Positions 1 through 8,505 of a stretch of DNA of 25,422 nucleotides are shown here, one piece after another (the first letter of the stretch is position 1; each line of letters opens with the position of its first letter). Under the pieces are notes generated by a model. That model was not told the origin of the DNA, did not search any database, and was given only the letters and a program-made list of their open reading frames with translations. Both the position numbers and the translations under genes were made by a program. The stretch comes from JALYXS01 sp051003795. GTDB taxonomy: Bacteria > Acidobacteriota > Terriglobia > Bryobacterales > Bryobacteraceae. The DNA lies in contig JBPCKZ010000069.1 of assembly GCA_051003795.1 (NCBI GenBank), forward strand, positions 1-25,422. The letters run 5' to 3'.

Positions 1-1106
1 TGCACGAACAGCAGACAGGTGTGATCCAGCAGCGTGCCTTCGCCTTCCGGCGTGGCTTTCATCTTCCCAACCAGATACGCGAACTCCTCGACGTGCCAAC
101 GGCAGATATCGCGCAGGATTCGCCCGCCCTCGGGAGTCTCCACCTGGCCGTGCGTGTATTCATGGTGCCGCTGCGCGGTGTGGCCGAGCCAGGGGAACCG
201 CGACAGCCCTTGGCACTTCGTCAGCATGTACGAGGCCACGCGAGTTTGATGCGAAGCCAGCGCATGAACGATCAGGTCGCTCTGGAGCTTTGCGATGCGC
301 GGCCAATCTTTCAAATCGCCGCCTTCCGGAGGCGCTTCGACCACCGTCTTATATCCGGGCGGTAGACTTGCTATCGAGCGCTCGAGCTCGCGCACAGAGG
401 TGAGATACTCGTCGAGACGCGTTTTGTCCTGGCTGCCCAACTTCGATTTCAGAGCGCCAGTATCTTCCTGGACCGCGTCCAGGATGCTCTTCTCGCGATC
501 GATCCAGTGCTCTTCCTTCGAGCCGAACAGGCGGTCGAAAAGCCGGTGCGGGATCATTTCGGGAGGCAGCGGGCGGTCGCGTCCCGCCCAACTCAGGTTG
601 CGCTGAATGCTCTCCCCGAACGATTCCTGGCAGACGCCGACTTGCAGCGACCGGAAGCGCGAGTCCTTGCCCACGTTCTGCGCGATCGCCTGATCGATGG
701 AAGGGCCGCCGGCGCCGCGGCCGGTGAAAACCTGTCCGGAGACCAGCGCGCTCATCGATGGGTAATGGCTGTTCCCGGGACCCGGCAGACGCGCGGCCGG
801 ACTGTCCAGCCCCGTGATCAGATGAATATCCTTGCGAAATGGCGCGAGCGGGTTCAGGCATGGGGTGAATTGAAAATCTTCGCCCGTTTCCCGCGGGACC
901 CAATATTTCTCGGGAATGCCGTTGCCATTGAACCAGAAGACGAAGCGCGTCTCGATGGCGCTGCTCATGCGGCTGGGCTCGGCATAGGCGGTGCCATTCG
1001 GATTGAACATCGCGTCCAGGGCGGGTAACCCGACACGGATCAGAGCTCCAGATAGCCCGACCCCCCGCAAGAATGTCCGTCGCGATAGCGCGGATTTCAA
1101 TAACAT
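1..1106 (-). CDS. DUF1552 family secreted protein (3' end outside window)
   Basis: Translating the minus strand from the ATG at 1106 gives an open frame to the window edge, about 368 residues, so the C-terminus is missing. Residues 8-14 read SRRTFLR, a twin-arginine export motif, followed by a short hydrophobic stretch, so export by Tat is likely. The body contains FVFWFNGNGIPEKYW near residue 55 and later GLSRFPWLGHTAQRHHEY and EFAYLVGKMKATPEGEGTLLD, which are the conserved features of DUF1552 proteins (a sulfatase/DUF1501-like fold). The start lies 2 bases after the stop of the upstream cytochrome-like gene, with a GGAGGAG ribosome site inside that gene's end, so translation is coupled. DUF1552 genes commonly follow DUF1592 genes in Acidobacteriota and Planctomycetota. 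The biochemical activity of the family is not known to me. Confidence 0.88.
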   Translation of the reverse strand, partial: MLLKSALSRRTFLRGVGLSGALIRVGLPALDAMFNPNGTAYAEPSRMSSAIETRFVFWFNGNGIPEKYWVPRETGEDFQFTPCLNPLAPFRKDIHLITGLDSPAARLPGPGNSHYPSMSALVSGQVFTGRGAGGPSIDQAIAQNVGKDSRFRSLQVGVCQESFGESIQRNLSWAGRDRPLPPEMIPHRLFDRLFGSKEEHWIDREKSILDAVQEDTGALKSKLGSQDKTRLDEYLTSVRELERSIASLPPGYKTVVEAPPEGGDLKDWPRIAKLQSDLIVHALASHQTRVASYMLTKCQGLSRFPWLGHTAQRHHEYTHGQVETPEGGRILRDICRWHVEEFAYLVGKMKATPEGEGTLLDHTCLLFV

Positions 1107-1108
1107 CT

Positions 1109-3097
1109 TTACGCTCCTCCTCCCAGGAATTGCGGAGAGTTCACTATGGCAATTATAAGTTTTTGAAAACTGAAATTCGAATCCCGGAATTCCTTCAGCG
1201 CACCGTCGATTACGGGTTGATCGGCGGCGTTTTCCATTCGGCCCACCGCATACCGGAACAATTGCTTCACAACGCACTTCTGGCAGGCTGGCTCGCGTGA
1301 AAGAACCTGCCCCAAAGCCGCCGGGGTTGCAAAATCGGAATTCGGAATCCCTTTGACAAATGCCGTTGTGTCAAGCTCCAGCCGGTGTTCAACCGGCTTC
1401 GTCTTGGTGTGGTGCTTCATCTCGTCGAATGTCGGGAAAATGGTCACCACCTGCTGTTCTCGAAATTGTCCGATCGCATCGAAATGTTCCAGCCCGAAGC
1501 CGATGGGATCGATGAGTCCGTGGCACCCGGCGCAGGACGGGCTGGTAAGGTGCATCTTGAGACGATCGCGATTCGACAGCGGCTTTGAGTCGGTCGACAC
1601 GGGCAAATTCGCGTTCACGCCGGGCGGAGGCGGCGGCACGATCTGACATAAGAAATGTTCGCGCACAAAGAGGCCGCGCTCGGTGGGCGAGGTCTCTTCA
1701 GGCTTGCTCGTCAAGGTCAAAAAAGTTCCCTGGCCAAGAATTCCCGCCCGGTTTGAATCGGACGGGAAGTCGACGCGCGCAAACTCCTGTTTCGGCGCGG
1801 GCAACGCGTACAACCTTGATAAATCGTTATTCAAATAGGAGTAGTTCGCGGTGAACAGCTCCATGAAGTTCCCATCCTCCCAAACCAGACGATGGAACAG
1901 GCGGCGGGTCTCTTCCATCATTGCGCCCGTAAGTTCCGTGCTGAAATCCGGATAGTAGCGATGGTCGCGGACGGCTGTCTTTAACCGGTCGAAGCGCAGC
2001 CACTGGGCCAGAAATACGTCGGTCGATTGGCGCGCACGCGGATCGTCCAGCAGGCGCTTGGCGGCCTGTTCGATCTGCCGCGGCGTATGCAGCCGGCCTT
2101 CCCGGGCGGCTTGGAATAAAGCCTCGTCGGGCATCGTGTCCCAAAGGAAATAGGAAAGCCGGCTGGCCGTACGATACTCTTCGAATTGTCCCGCCGGACC
2201 TTGTTCCAGATGAAATAGGAAGCTCGGCGATTGCAGCATAGTCTCGACGACGAGCTGCGCTCCTTTCAAGAAATCGTGGTATTCACGAGCATCGATCTCG
2301 AACAGTTTTTCATAGCGCAATACTTCATTCGGCGCCAGCGGACGGCGAAATGCCCTTTGTCCAAACCTACCGATGAAACGCTCGCTACACGCGGCGTCCG
2401 TCGGTGAGGAAGGCTTGCAGGGAATCAAACCTTGCAGGTCGCCGCCGCGAAATGCGTTGCGCGCCAGTTTCTCGGCCGCATGGTTGTACGCTTCGGCCTG
2501 CACCGGCGTGATGCTTTGTCCGGCGGCCTGGTTGGTGAATCCGTTGATGTAATCTTCTTGCGGGAACCGGTCGGCGGGCTTCGTCTGGTCGTTCAACAGA
2601 TCGGCGACAGTGGAGTTGTATTGGCTGAGAGTAAGCCGCCGGACCACGCCAGGCTGCGACTTGGCCGCATCGCCCTTGGCGGCCGGCGAGGCCGGCTTGT
2701 CAGGAGGCAGACCGGCAAGATACGCCACCCAGCCACGCAGAATCTTCTCTTCCTCGCTTCCGGGGTGGATGCGCTCGCCGCCCGTATGCGGGGTGCGATT
2801 CGTGGGCTTTCGAACCAGCAGCGACTTATCCGGATCGTTCCGGTCCACCAACGCCGCGAGACGGAGGCCGAACGCCGTGATCTCGGCGGGCGTGGCTGTA
2901 TCCGGCGGGAACTGCAGCCGCGTGCGCGACGCCACGCCATTGTCGTTGTGGCACATCGGACACTGTACTTTTTCAAGAACCGGATAGAGCTTCTTGTTGA
3001 AATCTTCCGGAGATTGCGCCGGCAAGGCGGACGCCGTTAGCAACAAGATTACAAAGAATACCGCTTGCCGGAGCGCGCGGCTCGAACTTCTCTTCAT
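1109..3097 (-). CDS. DUF1587/1595/1592/1588/1585 cytochrome-like secreted protein (PSD1-type)
   Basis: About 662 residues. A signal peptide (MKRSSSRALRQAVFF, then a hydrophobic core ending LPAQS) supports the ATG at 3097. An alternative in-frame ATG at 3115 would overlap the upstream gene and has no visible ribosome site. Domain order by motif: an N-terminal cytochrome-c-like region with CPMCHND (CxxCH, about residue 46), DUF1587 (RRLTLSQYNSTVADLL), DUF1595 (GQRAFRRPLAPNEVLRYE), DUF1592 (VVETMLQSPSFLFHLEQ), DUF1588 with a second CxxCH (CAGCHGLIDPIGFGLEHFD) and DUF1585 at the C-terminus (KQLFRYAVGRMENAAD). This is the full architecture of a family common in Planctomycetota, Verrucomicrobiota and Acidobacteriota. 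Two haem-binding motifs suggest a periplasmic redox role; the substrate is unknown. It starts 1 base after the LRR gene's stop and is followed at 2 bases by the DUF1552 gene. Confidence 0.93.
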   Translation of the reverse strand: MKRSSSRALRQAVFFVILLLTASALPAQSPEDFNKKLYPVLEKVQCPMCHNDNGVASRTRLQFPPDTATPAEITAFGLRLAALVDRNDPDKSLLVRKPTNRTPHTGGERIHPGSEEEKILRGWVAYLAGLPPDKPASPAAKGDAAKSQPGVVRRLTLSQYNSTVADLLNDQTKPADRFPQEDYINGFTNQAAGQSITPVQAEAYNHAAEKLARNAFRGGDLQGLIPCKPSSPTDAACSERFIGRFGQRAFRRPLAPNEVLRYEKLFEIDAREYHDFLKGAQLVVETMLQSPSFLFHLEQGPAGQFEEYRTASRLSYFLWDTMPDEALFQAAREGRLHTPRQIEQAAKRLLDDPRARQSTDVFLAQWLRFDRLKTAVRDHRYYPDFSTELTGAMMEETRRLFHRLVWEDGNFMELFTANYSYLNNDLSRLYALPAPKQEFARVDFPSDSNRAGILGQGTFLTLTSKPEETSPTERGLFVREHFLCQIVPPPPPGVNANLPVSTDSKPLSNRDRLKMHLTSPSCAGCHGLIDPIGFGLEHFDAIGQFREQQVVTIFPTFDEMKHHTKTKPVEHRLELDTTAFVKGIPNSDFATPAALGQVLSREPACQKCVVKQLFRYAVGRMENAADQPVIDGALKEFRDSNFSFQKLIIAIVNSPQFLGGGA

Positions 3098-3098
3098 C

Positions 3099-4148
3099 TT
3101 ATGGGTTCCCGGCATCCAATTTTTCGTAGCGGCCCCCGGCCCGGAGCTGCGCGATACCTTTACTCGTCATCTTCGTGCCGGCGACATAGAGAATCTTCAG
3201 GCGCTTCAAGGCGAGCAAACCCGGCACGGCATTGTCTCCGATATTATTCGCCAAGCCCAGCCGCAGTTCCTGAAGGTTCGGGAGCGCGGCTAGCGAGTTC
3301 AACGCGTCATTCGAAACGGGCGTTCCGCTCAAATCGAGAGTCTTCAAATTCATCAGCTTCCGCAGTGGCGATAGGTCGCGCAATTCGCCGCGAATCGCTT
3401 CCGGCTGGCCCGGACGGTCGGCGCCACGATCCGATAGATTCGCGAAACCGAGATTCAGATATTCAAGCGGCGCCAGATCGGCGATACGCCCCAGATTGTA
3501 ACCGGTTAGCGCCAGGCCCCACAGGCCCGAATCCACCCTTTGCATCCCTCCGACGTCCAAACGGCGCAGCGAAGTAACCGGCTTCAACAGCGGCAAACAG
3601 GCGCCGGTCAGCCGGTTGCCTCCGATCGCCAAATCTTCCAATTTGGCGAGGGTGGCCAGTTGCTCGAAGCCTTCATCATCGATCTGCGTGAACGCGAGAT
3701 CGAGCGAGCGCAAACCAGTCAAATGTGCGAGATGATCGAACACCTTGCTGGTCACCTTCGTGCCGCGCAGGTTCAAGCGCTGCAACTTCGTCCAGTTCTT
3801 CAGGTGCGCGATGCCATCCTCGGTAATGTATTCGGCGTAATAAAGGTTCAGATCGGTTACACCCGGAAGGCCGGCAAGATGCTCCAGGCCGGCATCCGAG
3901 ATCTTAGTGTGTGCCAAGTCGAGCTTTTGGAGATGAATTAAACTCCCGATTCTGGCCAGGTCCGCATCGGTGATCCAAGTCGATGTCAGGTCGACAGCAA
4001 CGATGTGCCCGGCTGCGTCCTTGGTAGCGCGTCCGCCTTGATCGGCGATCCATGCCGCCTGTTCCGCTTCCTTCCAATTGGCCGCGTTCGCCACGGCGGC
4101 GATCGCCATAATGCACGGCATTATGCACAGTGGGAAACTACGCTCCAC
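3099..4148 (-). CDS. Secreted leucine-rich-repeat protein, 349 aa
   Basis: The start is GTG at 4148, directly abutting the upstream TGA, with GGAGGAGG a few bases before it. The N-terminus MERSFPLCIMPCIMAIAAVANA is a signal peptide. Next comes a head motif, AAWIADQGGRATKDAAGHIV, which resembles the two head motifs in the upstream LRR protein (W, then GG, then G-x-IV). The remainder is about ten 23-25-residue leucine-rich repeats with the pattern LxxLxxLDLxxTxIxDxGLxxL, for example LQKLDLAHTKISDAGLEHL and LKTLDLSGTPVSNDALNSL. Such repeats form curved protein-binding solenoids. Placement between another LRR gene and a PSD1-type cytochrome gene suggests periplasmic or surface protein binding connected with that complex; this is inference. 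Confidence 0.9.
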   Translation of the reverse strand: MERSFPLCIMPCIMAIAAVANAANWKEAEQAAWIADQGGRATKDAAGHIVAVDLTSTWITDADLARIGSLIHLQKLDLAHTKISDAGLEHLAGLPGVTDLNLYYAEYITEDGIAHLKNWTKLQRLNLRGTKVTSKVFDHLAHLTGLRSLDLAFTQIDDEGFEQLATLAKLEDLAIGGNRLTGACLPLLKPVTSLRRLDVGGMQRVDSGLWGLALTGYNLGRIADLAPLEYLNLGFANLSDRGADRPGQPEAIRGELRDLSPLRKLMNLKTLDLSGTPVSNDALNSLAALPNLQELRLGLANNIGDNAVPGLLALKRLKILYVAGTKMTSKGIAQLRAGGRYEKLDAGNP

Positions 4149-6080
4149 TCAACTCCTCCTCCGGTTCGGAAGGCTGGATTCGGGATCGAAGACGATGCTG
4201 CAGTGCGGCAGCGCCGCCTTGAGCCCGTCCATGCCCTTCGGCGTCACTAGCGTGTGATACAAATTGAGGCGGACTAGACCGGTAAAGCCCTGTACCTCGG
4301 CCATGCCTTGGTCCGTTACATGGCTGCTGTCGAGGCTGAGAGTTTTCAACTTGGTCAGGCCTCTTAACGCCTCTAGCCCCTTGTCGGTCACCTCCGTATA
4401 ATCCAGGTTCAAATTTTCCAGCGCCGTCAACTCACCAACCGGAGGCATCCCCGGGTCGGCCGCCCGCGTGTGCATCAGATCGAGCGTGCGCAGGTTCTTC
4501 AACGAGGGCAGCAGCTTTAAACCATCGTCGGTGATGCGCGTGTCGCGCAACAGAAGCGTGGTGAGCCACGGCATTCCACTTAAATGAGCCAGTCCTTTGT
4601 CGCCGGTATCGGACCCGCCGAGGTCCAAATACTTGAGACCCGTCAACGAGGGCAGGGAAGCAAGTCCGGCGTTGGTGAGATCGGTCTCACCCAAGTTCAG
4701 CCGTTCGAGCGAGGCGATGCGCGCCAACGCGGACATCCCGGCATCTTTCAGCGGCGATCCAAGGAAGCTGAGTTCACGGAGTTCACGCAAGCCTTCCAGT
4801 TGAGCCAGGCCCGCGCCTTCGATATAAGTGTTGTTCAGACTGAGCCGGCGCAGCCTCTTAAGGGCCGCCAGGGACGCCAGCCCAACATCGGAAACCGCGG
4901 TGCTATTGAAGCTCAGATCCGTCAAACCGGTCAACGATGCCAGATGTTTCACGCCCAAGTCGCCCGTTTCCGTGGCCTCCAGGTCCAGCCTGCGAAGCAT
5001 GGAAAGGCCAGCCAGGTTGTGTAGCTGCGCGTCGGTGATCGCGGTGGAAGCGAGAGAAATCTCGACGATGCGGCCGCCTTCGAGCAGTACCGCGCCGCCC
5101 AAGGCTTTTACCCAGTTCGCCACGGCGGCGTCGCCCTTGCCCGCGACATTCTGTAAAGCCGCGCGGGAGACTGGGGACCGCGCGGTACCGGCCACGAAGA
5201 TCAGCGCCGCCGCCGGAATCGCGGCGCGCAGATCGTCCACGCCTGCCTGCGTGGCTCGCGTGTAGCGCAGATCCAACTGCTGGAGGCCGCGAAATCGTTT
5301 CAAGCGGTCGAGGCCCGCGTTGGTTATTTTGGTCCGATAAAGATTCAGTTCCTCAAGGTGGGTGAGGCCGTCGAGTTGTACCAACCCGGAATCGGTCAAC
5401 CCCGTCCCCATCAAGTTCAATTTGCGAAGGTTTGTCAGGTTGCGGATGGACTCGAGGCCGCTGTCCGAGATCCGCGTCCCATGCAAATCCAGATCTTCGA
5501 TCGAACGTAGCCCCGAAATCGCCTTCAAAGCGTTATCGGTGATCAGCGTATCGCCCGCCCAGAGGCGCCGCAGCCCGGTCATGCCTTGCAGATTCCGCAA
5601 GCCCTCGTCGTCAAACGGCGTTAACGTCACGTCCAGAGCGCGCAAGGCTTTGAACGGTCCGAGCGAATGGCCTTTGATGGCGGCCTGCCGCAGCACCAAC
5701 TCGCGCAGGTTCGTCAGGTTCTTGATCTCTTCGAGGCCGGCGTCGTGAAAGCGGATTCGATCCAGGAAATGATAGCTGAAGGTAAGCCGTTCGAGCTTGG
5801 CAAGGCCCGCGATGTATTTCATATCCCGGCTGCCATCGCGGTTGCCGTCCACGTTGCGGTTCCAAATGGGCCCCGGCAGGTATAGTTCTTTCAGTTCCGT
5901 GAGATCGCTAATTCGCTGGAGATCGGGCGGATCGACGTTCATGCCTACCCAGTCGAGCACTTCGACTCGGAAGCCGCCGGCGGGTAAAAGGTTGATGTCG
6001 TGAATCAAACCGGCGCGGTTTTGAACACCCACCGCTCCACCCATGAATAGGGTCCACTCAGCGGCTGCGCGGTCGTCCAC
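4149..6080 (-). CDS. Leucine-rich-repeat protein with duplicated LRR domain, 643 aa
   Basis: The frame opens at GTG 6080, since TGA lies two codons upstream in frame; the first ATG is residue 13. About 20 LRRs of roughly 24 residues are visible (e.g. IEDLDLHGTRISDSGLESI, LKTLSLDSSHVTDQGMAEV). The protein is two copies of one module. Each begins with a head motif (AEWTLFMGGAVGVQN near residue 8; ANWVKALGGAVLLEGGRIVE near residue 325) and ends with a cap (VDDLRAAIPAAALIF near 290; MDGLKAALPHCSIVF near 625). Unlike its downstream neighbour, it shows no signal peptide, and no other upstream frame supplies one. Either the N-terminus has been lost or the protein is cytoplasmic. It is the first gene of the operon; the next gene starts immediately after its TGA. 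LRR assignment is secure; the start is uncertain. Confidence 0.85.
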   Translation of the reverse strand: MDDRAAAEWTLFMGGAVGVQNRAGLIHDINLLPAGGFRVEVLDWVGMNVDPPDLQRISDLTELKELYLPGPIWNRNVDGNRDGSRDMKYIAGLAKLERLTFSYHFLDRIRFHDAGLEEIKNLTNLRELVLRQAAIKGHSLGPFKALRALDVTLTPFDDEGLRNLQGMTGLRRLWAGDTLITDNALKAISGLRSIEDLDLHGTRISDSGLESIRNLTNLRKLNLMGTGLTDSGLVQLDGLTHLEELNLYRTKITNAGLDRLKRFRGLQQLDLRYTRATQAGVDDLRAAIPAAALIFVAGTARSPVSRAALQNVAGKGDAAVANWVKALGGAVLLEGGRIVEISLASTAITDAQLHNLAGLSMLRRLDLEATETGDLGVKHLASLTGLTDLSFNSTAVSDVGLASLAALKRLRRLSLNNTYIEGAGLAQLEGLRELRELSFLGSPLKDAGMSALARIASLERLNLGETDLTNAGLASLPSLTGLKYLDLGGSDTGDKGLAHLSGMPWLTTLLLRDTRITDDGLKLLPSLKNLRTLDLMHTRAADPGMPPVGELTALENLNLDYTEVTDKGLEALRGLTKLKTLSLDSSHVTDQGMAEVQGFTGLVRLNLYHTLVTPKGMDGLKAALPHCSIVFDPESSLPNRRRS

Positions 6081-6194
6081 GTGTCAATTTTACAACTAAT
6101 CATGGTTCTTTTTGGGCTTGCCGAGGGCGACACGACGCGCGAAGCCTTGGCTGGGCGACCCGAGACGGCCTGAAATCCGCGATAACATCGTCCT
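6081..6194. other. Divergent intergenic region
   Basis: This 114-base spacer separates the minus-strand LRR/DUF1592 operon from the plus-strand DUF1080 gene, so it should hold promoters for both directions. I see no convincing -35/-10 pairs, operators or hairpins. Just before the minus-strand GTG the sequence is AT-rich (TTGTAAAATTGAC on the minus strand), and there is no clear ribosome site for that gene. Confidence 0.4.
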
Positions 6195-6773
6195 ATGAAA
6201 AAATTCTGTCTGCTCGCCGCAACGCTCGCGTGCGCGGCGCTACTTCCCGCCGCCGATCGCGGTTGGATCGACATGTTCAACGGCAAAGATCTGGACGGGT
6301 GGAAGGCCAACGAAAATCCGGAATCGTGGAGCGCCAAGGACGGCATGATTGTCGGCGACGGCCCGGCGAGCCATCTCTTTTGGATGGTCCGTGAATGCGA
6401 AAACTGCGAGTTCAAGGCCGACGTAAAAATCAGCGACGGCGGCAACTCCGGCATGTATTTCCGCACCGCGTTCGGCCCAGGGTTCCCCAAAGGTTATGAA
6501 GCCCAGGTCAACAGCACGCACAAGGACCCGAAGAGAACCGGCAGCCTTTACAATTTCAAGAATATTTACGAGGAACTCGTTCCTCCCGACACTTGGTTCA
6601 ACCAGCACATCATCGCGCAGGGGAATCACATCGTCATCAAAGTGAACAATAAGACCGTGGTGGATTATGTGGACGAGAAGAACACTTATACGAAAGGTTA
6701 TCTTGCGTTGCAGCAGCATAACAAAGGCAGCGTCGTGATGTTTAAGAATCTTGAGATGAAGCCGCTGCCCTAA
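6195..6773 (+). CDS. Secreted DUF1080 (3-keto-disaccharide hydrolase-like) protein
   Basis: 192 residues with a clear signal peptide (MKKFCLLAATLACAALLPAA), so it is periplasmic or secreted. The mature protein starts with WIDMFNGKDLDGWK, the hallmark opening of the DUF1080 family, followed by the typical jelly-roll features GNSGMYFRT, WFNQHIIAQGNHIVIKVNN and the C-terminal strand GSVVMFKNLEMKPL. DUF1080 is now usually described as a 3-keto-disaccharide hydrolase / laminin-G-like sugar-active domain; the actual substrate here cannot be read from the sequence. Length is typical of a single-domain member. It is divergent from the LRR operon and is followed by a 117-base gap with no recognised terminator. 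Confidence 0.92.
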   Translation: MKKFCLLAATLACAALLPAADRGWIDMFNGKDLDGWKANENPESWSAKDGMIVGDGPASHLFWMVRECENCEFKADVKISDGGNSGMYFRTAFGPGFPKGYEAQVNSTHKDPKRTGSLYNFKNIYEELVPPDTWFNQHIIAQGNHIVIKVNNKTVVDYVDEKNTYTKGYLALQQHNKGSVVMFKNLEMKPLP

Positions 6774-6890
6774 GAAGGCAGCCCGGTTCGATGCGGCTCA
6801 CGACCCCTCACGTTCTAAATTTCGACTTCCGGCGTTTGGCGCGAACCTTTTCCGCGACCCCGTCGTCTAAGTAAGAAAGGAAGAGTTTCA

Positions 6891-7190
6891 ATGTCGAATC
6901 GATGTGACGCCACTATGGTTTTAGACGCTCCGGCCACGGGGAGGTGGGAGCCAATGAGTAACGCGGTCGAGCTCCGGTTCGGCGTTACTCCCGTCATCGA
7001 GAATCGCCGGGGATACCCGTCCGAGACTATCGAGCGATTGCGCGATGCGCTGCTGGAAGGAACCTCCGCGCGCTCCGACCCCGCTCGATGCGGCATCTAC
7101 GAAGTGGAAGCCGGAGAATCGGTCTATTACATTCACGTGTCGCCGATCAGCCAAAGGGTGATGTTGCTTGCCGTGTGGGGAGCGAGGTAG
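6891..7190 (+). CDS. Hypothetical protein, 99 aa
   Basis: I do not recognise this protein. The ATG at 6891 is preceded by AAAGGAAGAG at good ribosome-site spacing, which supports real translation. A second ATG at residue 22 (6954) is also possible. The product is soluble-looking, with no signal peptide or membrane segment. Its C-terminal half (CGIYEVEAGESVYYIHVSPISQ, shortened: GIYEVEAGESVYYIHV) has alternating hydrophobic residues suggestive of a small beta-sheet, ending RVMLLAVWGAR. It converges with the efflux adaptor gene, with a 13-base gap between stops. Confidence 0.62.
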   Translation: MSNRCDATMVLDAPATGRWEPMSNAVELRFGVTPVIENRRGYPSETIERLRDALLEGTSARSDPARCGIYEVEAGESVYYIHVSPISQRVMLLAVWGAR

Positions 7191-7203
7191 GGTTTTGCCT
7201 TTT

Positions 7204-8499
7204 CTACCGCCCGGATTCTCTGGTCTTCCGTACTTCCACGCGCGCGTCCTCGCGCACCGAGTCCGTCGGATTCATGACCACCAGATCGCCCGCCGCAAGG
7301 CCCGATAGAATTTCCACCTCGGTTCCGTAATCGATTCCGACGCGCACGTCGCGGAAATGAACGCGGTTTTCCGCATCGACCGCGGCGACGCGCGTGCCCT
7401 TCGATCCGGTTATCAGCGCGTCGCCCGGAATCAGCAGCGCGGAGTTCGCGCGCGAGGTCGAGAAGCGGACCTGCGCGTACATGCCGGGCAGCAGAACCTC
7501 TTGCGGATTCGGCACCAAAAGAATCGCGAGCATGGATCGGGAGCCCGTATCCACCTCATGCGTAAAACGCGAGACGACCGCTTGAAAAACGCACCCCGGC
7601 AGTTCCTGTACGCGCAATTCGCCCCTCTCGCCATCGTGAATCGCGCCGACATACGATTGCGGCACGTTGACGAAAATCCGCATGGTCGCGATCTCGGCAA
7701 TTCGAAACATTTCTTTCGCCGCGCCGCCGTTGCCTGAGTTGATCAGCGTTCCGATATCGACGTTTCGCGCCGTAATGATTCCGTCAAACGGCGCAGTCAC
7801 GCGCGAGTACGCTTTCATCTGCTGCAGCCGCCGCAGATTCGCTTCATTCCCGGCGATCAGGTCCCGCTCGCTCACCATTTTGGCGCCGGCGGCTTCCACT
7901 TCGGCCTTGCGAATTTCCAGCATCCCGAGTTTTTCTTCCGCCTCTTGATGGGACATGATGCCCTTCTTTTCGAGGGCCTCCCAGCGCCGGTACGTGGCTT
8001 GCGCGAGATTCAGATTTGCATTGGCAAGCCCGAGAGCCGCCTGCAATTCCTTAAGCGTGGATTGTGAATTGGAGATGGTCGCGCGCGCCTGTTGAATCTG
8101 CTGATCGAGCTCGGGCGTTTCGAGCTCGGCCAGCACTTGGCCCTTCTTCACGCGATCGCCAATATCCACGTTGCGCTTCACCAGGAAGCCATCGGCCCTG
8201 GCGAAGATCGGCGATTCGACGTTCGCCTGGAGATCGCCGGGCAGCTCGAGCGGCGCGTTCGCCGGGGCCCGGCGGGCCGCCGTGACATTCACGACGGGCA
8301 GCAGCGCTTGCCCGGCCTTTACCTCCGAGGCGAGCAGTTTCTCACGGCGAAGCCGCGGCAGAACGCCGGCCACGATGGCCATAATCACGATCAGTCCCAG
8401 AACCGCGAAAAAGGTCAATAGCGGACGCACGCGCGCGCGCGGAGGAACCTTGATTCGCTCCGGATGGCTGTCTATGAGAGTGCTGTCGCGCGTTTCCAA
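7204..8499 (-). CDS. RND efflux system periplasmic adaptor (membrane fusion protein)
   Basis: 431 residues. One membrane anchor lies near residues 28-48 (LLTFFAVLGLIVIMAIVAGVL). A split barrel-sandwich (lipoyl-like) domain is evident from GFLVKRNVDIGDRVKKGQVL and SRVTAPFDGIITARNVDIGT, flanking a long alpha-hairpin (residues about 130-220, rich in A, Q, L, E). Beta-barrel and membrane-proximal domains follow, with LLPGMYAQVRF and LLIPGDALI. Adaptors of this type link an RND permease to an outer-membrane duct. The only available start near the N-terminus is TTG at 8499; the next Met is in the membrane segment. The permease stop TGA lies three codons upstream in the same frame. No strong ribosome site is visible, so translation may depend on coupling to the permease. 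Confidence 0.93.
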   Translation of the reverse strand: METRDSTLIDSHPERIKVPPRARVRPLLTFFAVLGLIVIMAIVAGVLPRLRREKLLASEVKAGQALLPVVNVTAARRAPANAPLELPGDLQANVESPIFARADGFLVKRNVDIGDRVKKGQVLAELETPELDQQIQQARATISNSQSTLKELQAALGLANANLNLAQATYRRWEALEKKGIMSHQEAEEKLGMLEIRKAEVEAAGAKMVSERDLIAGNEANLRRLQQMKAYSRVTAPFDGIITARNVDIGTLINSGNGGAAKEMFRIAEIATMRIFVNVPQSYVGAIHDGERGELRVQELPGCVFQAVVSRFTHEVDTGSRSMLAILLVPNPQEVLLPGMYAQVRFSTSRANSALLIPGDALITGSKGTRVAAVDAENRVHFRDVRVGIDYGTEVEILSGLAAGDLVVMNPTDSVREDARVEVRKTRESGR

Positions 8500-8505
8500 A
8501 TTGAT

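Noticed and set aside
6005..6490. Minus-strand frame that could extend the LRR protein N-terminus (MISCKIDTWTTAQPL)
   Set aside because: It is in another frame, gives no signal peptide and mostly lies antisense to the DUF1080 gene; it does not rescue the missing LRR export signal.
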